Assembly: GCA_019239895.1 (NCBI GenBank) | Contig: JAFAZH010000049.1 | Span: 1 to 64,000 of the forward strand | From: Abditibacteriaceae bacterium | GTDB lineage: Bacteria; Armatimonadota; Abditibacteriia; Abditibacteriales; Abditibacteriaceae | Reading direction: 5' to 3' | Length of the DNA stretch: 64,000 nt | Part shown: positions 56,929 to 64,000 of the stretch, piece by piece | How the letters are laid out: every line of letters starts with the position of its first letter | Position numbering within the stretch: position 1 is the first letter of the stretch | Notes under the pieces: model-generated | Told to the model about the DNA's origin: nothing | Database searches by the model: none | Seen by the model: the letters and a program-made list of their open reading frames with translations, nothing else | Translations under genes and position numbers: made by a program

Positions 56929-58209
56929 TCAGGGTGTGACCGGGGCGAGGGCGGCGGCAATGGCGTCCTCAAAATCTATTCCGGTGGGGCGACTCAGCAC
57001 CCGGCGCAGTTTGCCATCGCGCCCGACAAGCAACGTCGTGGGCAGCGAGCGCACGCCATAGAGTTTGGCCACCGCATTGTTCCAGCCCTGGCCATCGAAG
57101 ACCACCGGATAAGGCACGCCCGCTTGATCTACCAGTTGTGTCACTCGCTCGCGCTTGGCATCGAGGGCCACGCCGATCACCGCTACGCCCTGATCTCGAT
57201 AGCGATGATAAAGCTGCACCATCGCTGGCACATCAGACGCCGTGGCTTCCCAGGTGGCAAAAAAGTGGATAATCAGCAGCTTGCCCTTGTAGTCCTGGAG
57301 CGATAGCGGCTGGCCCTTTAAATCTATGGCCTGGAAAGGCAATAATGGCTCGCCTTCTTTAACCTTTGGCTTGAATCTGTCGCCTTCGAGCGCGGCGTAG
57401 TATTGAATTGGCAAGGTGCCCGCTGGTGGCGTAAAAGAAAAGGTCGCGTCGGGCAGGGTTGGGTCGAGGCGGATGTTGGTGTGGGTTTCTACAACGGTCA
57501 TGCGGCCTCTGGGAGAAGTGTATTCCTGCGTCACGCGATGCAGCAAGCCATCCTGCGCGCCGATAGCTAAAGTGGTGTCGGCACTGCCCCCATCAGGAAA
57601 CTCCAGGTGGGCAATAACCTGATGCACGGGAAGCTCATTCATGGTGGCGTCAGCCCCGCTCTTGAGCGATGTTAAACCTTGGCGCTCCAACCAGGCCACG
57701 CCTTGACCTTCCTCGATAATGCCTAAGCCCGGTGCGCCGACGCCGATTTCGTTCAGCGCATCGCCAATGGAGTGTTCGTTGGCAGGCCGCTTCAGGTAAA
57801 AGCCCTTGTGCAGTGGCGTGCTGGCCCACAAGGTGGTGCCATCGCTGGTGCTCCACGCGGTGCCGTTGTCCGTATATTTCACAATCTGTGCCTTATTGGG
57901 CTTTTGCCAGGCGACTTGCGCTCGGAACTTAAATTCATCCCTCATCTCAGCCGGAAAATCCGGGACGCCTTTAAAATCCATTGTCATGTCATCGGCGTAA
58001 GAATGCAATGCGCCGTAGCGTGTCGCCATGCTCTCCAAAAGGGCACGGGCGGGCAATTCAATAACGGGTGCTGCCGCAATAGCTGGTTCCGCTGCCCGGA
58101 CGGAGCTAATCCCCATGTTTAGAATAGTAACCCCGAAAGCGAAGACGCCCCAACTATCAGCCCGCGACAGCATGACTAACCTGTTTCCCGCCCAGCGCTT
58201 AGCATTCAT
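56929..58209 (-). CDS. TlpA-like thioredoxin-fold protein fused to a DUF2092-like domain, no active cysteines
   Basis: This 426-residue exported protein has a signal segment in the first 35 residues. The first domain (about 50-265) resembles DUF2092/LolA-like lipoprotein carriers (ALLESMATRYGALHSYADDMTMDF and VVETHTNIRLDPTLPDATFSFTPPAG). The second domain (about 285-420) is thioredoxin/TlpA-like (LPFQAIDLKGQPLSLQDYKGKLLIIHFFATWEATASDVPAMVQLYHRY). The redox CxxC after FATW is replaced by EATA, so disulfide exchange is not possible. LPTTLLVGRDGKLRRV keeps the cis-proline. It may be a binding or chaperone-type protein. The ATG at 58209 has GGAGG upstream. Confidence 0.85.
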   Translation of the reverse strand: MNAKRWAGNRLVMLSRADSWGVFAFGVTILNMGISSVRAAEPAIAAAPVIELPARALLESMATRYGALHSYADDMTMDFKGVPDFPAEMRDEFKFRAQVAWQKPNKAQIVKYTDNGTAWSTSDGTTLWASTPLHKGFYLKRPANEHSIGDALNEIGVGAPGLGIIEEGQGVAWLERQGLTSLKSGADATMNELPVHQVIAHLEFPDGGSADTTLAIGAQDGLLHRVTQEYTSPRGRMTVVETHTNIRLDPTLPDATFSFTPPAGTLPIQYYAALEGDRFKPKVKEGEPLLPFQAIDLKGQPLSLQDYKGKLLIIHFFATWEATASDVPAMVQLYHRYRDQGVAVIGVALDAKRERVTQLVDQAGVPYPVVFDGQGWNNAVAKLYGVRSLPTTLLVGRDGKLRRVLSRPTGIDFEDAIAAALAPVTP

Positions 58210-58442
58210 TCCTGGCCTCCCGTTTTGGCAAACCTCATCATTTAACCGGATGTTTCTCATTTTAGCAGGAAAACAGAAAGGAGGGAGAAAAAGAAAAAGG
58301 GAGGGGCGCACGCCCCCAAGCGCAAGTGATAGGTTTCCAGTGGCACCTGCATTCTTGCCACCTTGCCAAAATGAATGATTCGCGCAGGATGGCTTTTACC
58401 TTTATCCGATCTTTGGTTGACTAAGACTTTGGAATTTCCCTG

Positions 58443-61400
58443 ATGAAGAAAGCATCTTATCCAGCCCTGATCTCGGTTTGTCTCCTACTGCTCGTCCTGC
58501 TGTCCCTGGGACAATGGGAGGTGCCGCGCTCGGCCTCACATTACATCCTGTTGTCCCAACAGTTTGCTTCGCCACCGCACGCAGACGATGGCTTACCCGA
58601 TCTCAACTGCACCCAACTGGTGCTCGATAACGGATTGCGTGTGGTGTTGCGGGAAGAACATGCAGTGCCTCTAGTGGCAGTGGATATACGCTATCATGCA
58701 GGGGCTAAGGATGAAACGGCGGGACACACCGGACTGGCCCATCTACTGGAACACATGATGTTTCAGGCCACGAGCCACTACTCTTGGAACGGCTCGCCAC
58801 ATGGGGCTACGACTGCGGACAGCACGCACTATGCCTCAGTGGGGTTGCCCGACAGCCTGGATTTTGTGCTGCATGTGGAAGCGCACCGCATGGCGTATTT
58901 GCCCCAACTGTTTAGCCAAGACCGCTTTAATCATCAGCGGGATGTGGTGCTCAATGAAAAACGTCAGGGCGAAGACACCAAACCTTACGGCTCCATTCCG
59001 GCCAAGATCGCCGAACTGACCTATCCGCCCACCCACCCCTATCACTGGCCGGTTATAGGCTCCGCCGCTGACATCGCGGCGACTTCGCTGCGAGATGTCA
59101 AAGCGTTCGCGTGGCGCTACTATGGCCCCAACAATGCCAGCCTCGCGGTGATTGGCGACTTCCATACACAAGATGTGATTCCCATCATTTTGAAATATTT
59201 CGGGCCAATCGCCAACGGCCCACCCCTGTTTCGTCCCCGGCTGCCAGTGCCGCGCCTGGCACGTCCCCTGGCCGCTACAGTAGAGCAGCCCGTGGCCCTG
59301 CCGCGCCTTTATCTGGTGTGGAATACGGTGCCAGAACATGACCGTGATGAAGCAGCACTCGACCTACTTAGTTTTATACTCGCGCACAGTGAGGCGGATC
59401 GACTGGCGCGTGTCATGGTCTATCAACGCCAGTTGGCCCAGGATGTCCAGGCTTTCCACCCAACGCGGGAATGGAGCGGCCAGTTCTGGATCGTCGCCAC
59501 CGCGCGACCGGGTGCTGCTGGCGACTCAGCCGCGTCACTGACCCGCATCGAAGCTGCTATTGAAGATGAATTGGCTAAAATCAAGGCCGCGCCGCCCTCG
59601 CCCACTGAGTTAGCCCGTGCCCAGAACGAAATGGAGGCCAGACAAATTGCTGATCTGGAAACGGTGCATAAGCGCGGCGATGAGCTAAACCGCTATTCAC
59701 TCTTGATGCAAGACACGTCCTGGTTGCGCGCCCGCCTGCTCGCCTACCGGCGGGTGACTGCCGCCGACGTACAGCGGGTGGCGCGCACCTACCTAACCGC
59801 CAATTGCCTGTCGCTCAAAGTGGTGCCTGGCAAAATGGCGTCTGCCAAGGGGTTGGCGCGGTCTGTATTATCCCCAGCGCAGCAGCAAGTGCCACAGCGC
59901 CCTGTGCCGTCTGCTACGCTGCCGCCAGCCCAACCACTGAGCCGCACCGCAGTTAACCACGCTCCGGTCACGACGGCTCATCCCACGCCAGTGGATGTCA
60001 GGGCCAGGCCGCACGGCGCTCCAGACTTAGGAGTTCAGGCCCATAGTGCCACCCGGCCAGCGGCTAGGCGGACAACGCCTGATCCGACACTAGACCGTTA
60101 CTTATGTCCTGGCGCGCAATTTCGCCTACCGCCGCTGGAACCTTACCGGCTGGCGAATGGGTTGCGGCTCATTGTGGTGCAGCGCCATAATCTGCCCCTG
60201 GTCTCGGTGTCGTTGGCTTTAGGGAGTGGCAGCAACGACGATCCGCCGGGGCAGGATGGGCTGGCCAGCTTGACTTTGAGCCTACTAGAACGCGGCACAA
60301 CCACTCGCTCGTCGCCCCAGCTTGATGAGGCTCTGGGTCGTATTGGTGCGCGCTACGACGCTTCGGTAGGCGAGGATACAACCCTGCTGCGGGTGGATGC
60401 TCTGTCACGGCACTTAGGCCCGGCTCTGGATGTATTGAGCGACATTATCCAACATCCGGCCTTGACGCCCCGTGAGTGGCAGCGCGTGCGCCGCCTTCGC
60501 CAAGACTGGTTCGCCGCACGCCGCACCACCCCCCGTCAACTGGCCAGTTTCCTGCTGGCCAAGTTGGTCTCTAGCCGAAGAGATTCTGTGGGCCATTCGC
60601 TCTATGGTGATACCAACTCATTAAACCATATTGCCTTGAGTGACATTAGCAAATTTTATCGCGCCCATTACCGCCCTCAGAACGCCGTTTTAGTAGTCGC
60701 GGGCGACGTGCATCTGGCGACGCTCTTGCCCGCTTTGCGTCGCACCCTTGTCCACTGGCAGGGTCTCTCGAATACCACCAGAGTCACCCCGCGGGGCTTT
60801 GCTTCAACGTCCAATTTACGCTTGCCTCAGTCGCTCAGGCGAACCGCGTCTCCTCCAGTGGCCCCCGTAGGGCCACCCCCACCTGTGACCGCACCACAGC
60901 AACGGATATATCTGGTAGACCGGCCTGGTGCCACTCAGAGTTACATTGCAATGGCCCAGGCCAGCGTGGCCCTGAACGACCATCGCCAACTGCCCACTGC
61001 CATCCTCAGCCGGGTGTTGGGGCATGGTCTTGGTTCACGCCTGGAAAGTGACCTGAGAGAGGAAAGAGGCTATACCTATAGCATCAGCACGGATGATTTT
61101 TTTGGCCGCCAGGGGGGCCGTTGGGAAGTTGGGGGAGCGGTGCAAACTGCCGCCACTGCACCCGCACTCGAAGCCATGTTACGCGACCTGGAAGCGGTGC
61201 GCACCACCTCACCAGTGACCTTGTGGGAACTTAGAGCACAGCAATGGAGCCTGTTGCAAGGCTTTCCGCAAACTATGGAAACCGTTGACGACCTGGCTTC
61301 GCATGTGGCCGATCAAGTCCTTTACCATTTACCCACTGATTACTACAGTAATTACATGGATCGGGTGCGCGCCGTCTCCCTGGAAGAGGTGCAACAAGTG

Positions 61401-61523
61401 GCAGCGCAATGGCTCTGCCCCGCGCACTTGCCAATTGTTATCATTGGGGATCGTAAAGCCATCGAGCCAGCCCTGCGCGCTTTACCCGGCATCGGCCCCA
61501 CCGTGATACTCTGGCAAGGCTGA
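58443..61523 (+). CDS. M16 zinc peptidase, two-unit (pitrilysin type)
   Basis: This 1026-residue exported protein has a signal segment (about residues 8-24). The first M16 unit has an intact inverted zinc motif, HLLEH at 100-104, with a downstream glutamate in VVLNEKRQGED. The second unit begins around residue 565 (LPPLEPYRLANGLRLIVVQRHNLPLVSVSLALGSG) but has lost the zinc motif (GLASLTLSLLERG), so it is structural. A Pro/Ala-rich linker joins the units. This active/inactive pairing in one chain is standard for M16 enzymes, which degrade peptides in a closed chamber. It lies divergent from the TlpA-like gene. Confidence 0.93.
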   Translation: MKKASYPALISVCLLLLVLLSLGQWEVPRSASHYILLSQQFASPPHADDGLPDLNCTQLVLDNGLRVVLREEHAVPLVAVDIRYHAGAKDETAGHTGLAHLLEHMMFQATSHYSWNGSPHGATTADSTHYASVGLPDSLDFVLHVEAHRMAYLPQLFSQDRFNHQRDVVLNEKRQGEDTKPYGSIPAKIAELTYPPTHPYHWPVIGSAADIAATSLRDVKAFAWRYYGPNNASLAVIGDFHTQDVIPIILKYFGPIANGPPLFRPRLPVPRLARPLAATVEQPVALPRLYLVWNTVPEHDRDEAALDLLSFILAHSEADRLARVMVYQRQLAQDVQAFHPTREWSGQFWIVATARPGAAGDSAASLTRIEAAIEDELAKIKAAPPSPTELARAQNEMEARQIADLETVHKRGDELNRYSLLMQDTSWLRARLLAYRRVTAADVQRVARTYLTANCLSLKVVPGKMASAKGLARSVLSPAQQQVPQRPVPSATLPPAQPLSRTAVNHAPVTTAHPTPVDVRARPHGAPDLGVQAHSATRPAARRTTPDPTLDRYLCPGAQFRLPPLEPYRLANGLRLIVVQRHNLPLVSVSLALGSGSNDDPPGQDGLASLTLSLLERGTTTRSSPQLDEALGRIGARYDASVGEDTTLLRVDALSRHLGPALDVLSDIIQHPALTPREWQRVRRLRQDWFAARRTTPRQLASFLLAKLVSSRRDSVGHSLYGDTNSLNHIALSDISKFYRAHYRPQNAVLVVAGDVHLATLLPALRRTLVHWQGLSNTTRVTPRGFASTSNLRLPQSLRRTASPPVAPVGPPPPVTAPQQRIYLVDRPGATQSYIAMAQASVALNDHRQLPTAILSRVLGHGLGSRLESDLREERGYTYSISTDDFFGRQGGRWEVGGAVQTAATAPALEAMLRDLEAVRTTSPVTLWELRAQQWSLLQGFPQTMETVDDLASHVADQVLYHLPTDYYSNYMDRVRAVSLEEVQQVAAQWLCPAHLPIVIIGDRKAIEPALRALPGIGPTVILWQG

Positions 61524-61540
61524 AGCGAGTTTAACCTTTG

Positions 61541-61720
61541 GGCAGGAAAGCCGGAAGGAGAGCAAAAAAAGAAAGATCGAACGGCCTACCGCATAAGTGC
61601 CGGGTTCCCAACGGTAGGCACCTCTCCTTACGAGTGCGTATCTCTGCTGAGAGCCATTACACTAAGCTTTGTCTCATCTTTATTCCTGCTTGCCTGCGCT
61701 TCTTGCCTTCCTGCTAAAAA
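61541..61720. repeat. Imperfect hairpin downstream of the M16 gene
   Basis: GCAGGAAAGCCGGAAG near 61541 is matched by CTTCTTGCCTTCCTGC near 61700. In between are AAGGAGAG and CTCTCCTT stretches that can also pair. It lies just after the M16 stop and is a weaker member of the 3'-end hairpin class. Confidence 0.45.
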
Positions 61721-61813
61721 TCGGCAGTGTTGGCGGAGCAATAGTCAAATCGGGTTAAACTATGGTATTGACCTTGCAACGCACCTTTTATAGAGAATAG
61801 TGAAAGCAGAGTG

Positions 61814-62107
61814 ATGGCACGCAATAGGAGACGTAACAGCAAAGGTAAACCCTTCCAAAGCCGTGAGCAGATTTTTCTCAAGTGCTGGTCGCGTCGGCTC
61901 TGGCGCAACCGGCACCAGTTGGAGCCGTGGTTTCGCACCCCCATGCGCTGTCGGCACTGCGGGGCGCAGTTCAAGGTCGAAAGCGCCCTCTCCCTCGAAA
62001 CTCTATCCTGCCCCCACTGCCAGCAGCGGCCCCAACCCATCACCCTCTCGCTGCAATTACAGCATTTGCTGTTTAGCTCGATCAGCAATGTCCTAAAGCA
62101 TGATTAA
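61814..62107 (+). CDS. Small zinc-ribbon protein
   Basis: This 97-residue basic protein has a lysine/arginine-rich start (MARNRRRNSKGKPFQ). The pair CRHC...CPHC, about 22 residues apart, would form a single zinc ribbon (about residues 46-72). A short hydrophobic helix (LSLQLQHLLFSSISNVL) is near the end. I recognise no family. The ATG at 61814 is one codon after a GTG and has only a weak AGCAGAG upstream. The four-cysteine spacing supports a real gene. Confidence 0.55.
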   Translation: MARNRRRNSKGKPFQSREQIFLKCWSRRLWRNRHQLEPWFRTPMRCRHCGAQFKVESALSLETLSCPHCQQRPQPITLSLQLQHLLFSSISNVLKHD

Positions 62108-62167
62108 GGCGTGAGACCGGCGGAAGGCACACAATCGAAGTGTGTTACTAGAGGAAGTGGAACCCCA

Positions 62168-62362
62168 CGAACCCGGAGTGTTGGGTGCCCACAGCACAAC
62201 ATATTGATGCTGTGCTGTGGGCTGAGAGCGACGGGCTTGCGACAGCATGGTGGCGGGTCTGGGGTTTTGGGGTATAGGAGTCGGTAGTAAGAGCCTTTCC
62301 AAACCCTAAACCCTGACCCCTAAACCCTCCTCACAGCCCGTCGCTCACGCTCCGGGTTCGTA
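62168..62362. repeat. Nested palindromic intergenic element
   Basis: ACGAACCCGGAG (62168 onward) pairs with CTCCGGGTTCGT near 62351-62362, and GAGCGACGGGC pairs with GCCCGTCGCTC. CCCACAGCACAACAT-ATTG-ATGCTGTGCTGTGGG forms an inner hairpin with the same ATTG loop as the 14063 element. CCCTAAACCCT heptads lie between. No gene is visible. It may be a structured repeat at the 3' ends of two convergent genes. Confidence 0.55.
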
Positions 62363-62377
62363 GGACTATCGTGGGGA

Positions 62378-63076
62378 TTACTGGCCCGCGTTGGACTGCG
62401 CATCGGCCTGCACTTTCAGTTCGCTGAACTGGGGATTGAAAGGCGTGTTGCAGGCATTGACGGCATCTATCCCGGCGAAGAGTTTTGGTCCGGTGGGGAA
62501 TGTCTTGGTGCCTAAGTCGTGCCAGTTCTGGCCGTCTTGACTGACCGCACCGAAGATTTGATTACCACGGCGTTCCAGCCGCAGATAGGTATCTTGATCT
62601 TCAACTAAAGGATAATCGTGCGCCTGGCCCATGCGCAGGAGTTGACCGTTGACGCGCACTTCAAAATTGGCGTAATGAAAGCTGCGACCCGTATTGGGCT
62701 GGACAAAAGTCGCGCGTTCCAGGCGGACATAGTTCTTAATATCTTGCCCTAACACCAACCCGGCTCCCTGGTAGGGCAGGCGGCCTGGCACGACTGCTGT
62801 GCGGGGCTGAAAGACACCGCTGACTTTGACTTGGGCCGTAAAATCGCCCGATACGATTTGCAGCACCCGCGGCGCGTTCATCTGGTTCTGCTCGGCGCTC
62901 AGGTCGTGCGCGGTGCCGGGCACATGCACCGTGAGTTGCCCGTTATCCAAGTCATAGGAGCAATCCTGATCGGGATCGAGGAAGCGGCCCCAGCCGGGAA
63001 TATCGGCATTAGTGGCGGCCATTGTACTCAAACCCATGAATAAAATTGCACCCAAAATAAAACTGCGACGCAGCAT
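62378..63076 (-). CDS. Secreted DUF1349 (concanavalin-like) protein
   Basis: This 232-residue protein has a signal peptide (residues 1-22, ending MAATNA). A beta-sandwich DUF1349-type domain follows, with FTAQVKVSGVFQP, YQGAGLVLGQDIKNYVRLERATF, YLRLERRGNQIFGAVSQDGQNWHDLG and KLFAGIDAVNACNTPFNPQFSELKV. Family members resemble carbohydrate-binding or glucanase folds, but this chain shows no catalytic acid pair that I can identify. AAGGAGG precedes the start. It is probably a periplasmic or extracellular binding protein. Confidence 0.85.
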   Translation of the reverse strand: MLRRSFILGAILFMGLSTMAATNADIPGWGRFLDPDQDCSYDLDNGQLTVHVPGTAHDLSAEQNQMNAPRVLQIVSGDFTAQVKVSGVFQPRTAVVPGRLPYQGAGLVLGQDIKNYVRLERATFVQPNTGRSFHYANFEVRVNGQLLRMGQAHDYPLVEDQDTYLRLERRGNQIFGAVSQDGQNWHDLGTKTFPTGPKLFAGIDAVNACNTPFNPQFSELKVQADAQSNAGQ

Positions 63077-63361
63077 AGTTCCTCCTTAAATTGAGTGGTT
63101 GATAATCCCCAGTTTAGCAACTCCACATTGGCGCTTACAGACTGCTCATGCAGGAAAGTTCTAGAGATTTAGCAGGAAGACAGGGGATAAGGAAAGCAGG
63201 AGAAAGAGAATTGTACTTGCCGGGCGACAGGCCGCGCCTAGGCGCTCACGCCAGCCCCTCCCATTCTCTTCTTGGCCTCCCATTTTCTGGTTTTCCTGTT
63301 AAAGATAAAAGCCTCGAATGCCAGGAGTAAAAGAATTTTACGTTTTTGACATGATTTTGAC

Positions 63362-63652
63362 ATGATAAACGAAGACGGCTTTATAGACTCAGGAGAGTTA
63401 GCGATCATAGAGGCTCATCCTGACATGGAAACATTGAGAAAATTACATCCCAAAGCGGCAGCGGACATCGGTCTGACCTGCAAATACGGCATCGTCAGCT
63501 ATAAAGGCAGTTTCCAATGTAACGACCGGCATCAATTGGTCTTTGAAACCGACGACGCGATGGAAGCCATGTCGGCCCTGGAAACTCTCGCATTGCAAGT
63601 CGGGCCGGACATGGGCTACCTGCTCATTCTGCGCCCGCAATCCCCATCATGA
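63362..63652 (+). CDS. Small hypothetical protein
   Basis: This 96-residue acidic soluble protein begins MINEDGFIDSGELAIIEAHPDMETLRKLHPKAAADIGLTCKYG. It has a beta-rich middle and ends in a helix (MEAMSALETLALQVGPDMGYLLILRP). The DGFIDSGEL start loosely resembles an EF-hand-type calcium loop (D-x-x-x-D...E), but only one half is present, so I do not call it. No clear ribosome-binding site precedes the ATG. Function is unknown. Confidence 0.55.
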   Translation: MINEDGFIDSGELAIIEAHPDMETLRKLHPKAAADIGLTCKYGIVSYKGSFQCNDRHQLVFETDDAMEAMSALETLALQVGPDMGYLLILRPQSPS

Positions 63653-63673
63653 TTGGAGACCTTATGCATTCTG

Positions 63674-64000
63674 CTAAGGCAGACGGCTGGCGGCTTTAGA
63701 GGCTATTGCTTTGAAGGTGTTGATCGTGGCAGCCGTCGGCTTAATTCTCAAGCTATCAAACATGAGATCGAGACGCACTTTACCCTTGACCAGATACAAC
63801 ACCAGATGACTTCTTCCTCCCCGGCGGGCCTGGTTATCAATAAGCATCACTGCTTTATCACCAAACCCGGTTAAGGGCTTAATCTCATAGTTCGCTGTGG
63901 ATATACCCGCGGCTCCACGATAGCCTTCACCGGGCCGTACCATGAGCATTAGGTGGGAAAGGCCATCTCCCATAGCCACATAGAAGCAGAAACTTTTATT
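63674..64000 (-). CDS. Hypothetical protein, 5' end beyond the window
   Basis: The frame is open to the right edge without a stop, reading NKSFCFYVAMGDGLSHLMLMVRPGEGYRGAAGISTANYEIKPLTGFGD from the edge inward. At least 108 residues are present and the true start may lie outside. Segments such as GDKAVMLIDNQARRGGRSHLVLYLVKGKVRLDLMF look like a beta-sheet domain. I recognise no family. An internal GTG (63979) could also serve as the start. It converges with the gene ending at 63652. Confidence 0.5.
   Translation of the reverse strand, partial: NKSFCFYVAMGDGLSHLMLMVRPGEGYRGAAGISTANYEIKPLTGFGDKAVMLIDNQARRGGRSHLVLYLVKGKVRLDLMFDSLRIKPTAATINTFKAIASKAASRLP

Noticed and set aside
58262..58330. GA-rich/C-rich stretch between divergent genes as a hairpin repeat
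   Set aside because: No convincing inverted partner could be found; it is probably promoter or leader DNA of the divergent pair.
62296..62331. CCCTAAACCCT repeats like a plant telomere
   Set aside because: Only a few imperfect heptads within a palindromic intergenic element, consistent with the other heptad hairpins here; no replicon end is indicated.
63165..63310. GCAGGAAGACAGG ... GGTTTTCCTGTT imperfect inverted repeat
   Set aside because: The arms match only loosely, so it is not listed with the clear 3'-end hairpins; it may be a decayed member.
63362..63400. EF-hand-like start (DGFIDSGEL) in the small hypothetical protein
   Set aside because: Only part of one loop is present and flanking helices do not fit; calcium binding is not supported.

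Overview
The window looks like part of a large secondary replicon (megaplasmid or chromid) of an environmental bacterium, most likely Armatimonadota or a related lineage. It carries a replication and partition module: an RPA-type Rep at 14161-16377, an iteron origin at 16581-17123, ParB at 21524-22576 and ParA at 22770-23516. I see no rRNA, tRNA or ribosomal protein genes. The lineage guess rests on prepilin-like proteins with the FTLIELLVVIAI...FPVFATARE signature and an H-X9-DG C-terminus, which are abundant in Armatimonadota and Planctomycetes. This is family knowledge, not a phylogeny.

Layout. 194-5216 (+): an FAD monooxygenase, an LTxxQ/glycine-rich secreted protein, a small membrane protein, a SIMPL protein and a cytochrome P450. 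5307-7658 (-): a DPPY DNA methyltransferase with a probable restriction endonuclease. 7769-11938 (-): a 1389-residue multi-PAS histidine kinase. 12542-14053 (+): a di-heme DUF1111 cytochrome. 14161-23516: rep, origin, two canonical prepilin-like genes, two membrane-anchored WD40 proteins, parB and parA. 23741-24760: a zinc-ribbon membrane protein.

24898-39595 is the most unusual region. Fifteen paralogous H-X9-DG proteins lie in two divergent sets, seven on the minus strand and eight on the plus strand, and a truncated ninth plus-strand copy ends the array. Most have replaced the prepilin leader with a conserved N-terminal tag (RY...VYID) ahead of a membrane helix. Several helices are still recognisable decayed pilin helices. 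Between the two sets lie a parS-like palindrome, a membrane protein of unknown function, an SNase-like protein and a small membrane protein.

39644-44516 (-): a third WD40 protein, an unknown gene, and an AlgJ/AlgX-like plus AlgI-type MBOAT O-acetylation pair. 44671-48726 resembles an integron cassette array without a visible integrase: seven minus-strand single genes (two SMI1/KNR4, an ankyrin gene with a frameshift, and others), each followed by an attC-like site or remnant. 49317-64000: an aldo/keto reductase, an epimerase, a Tat-exported DUF1259 protein, HAD, GGDEF and ankyrin proteins, a cysteine-less TlpA-like protein, a double-length M16 peptidase, a DUF1349 protein and small unknowns.

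Two other patterns recur. (1) Long hairpins built from 7-10 bp tandem repeats sit just 3' of many genes. (2) Two promoters (before 1688 and before 12542) carry six or seven TTNACA-like hexamers spaced about 10.5 bp apart, resembling PhoB/OmpR-family operators. All calls come from reading the sequence; no database search was run.
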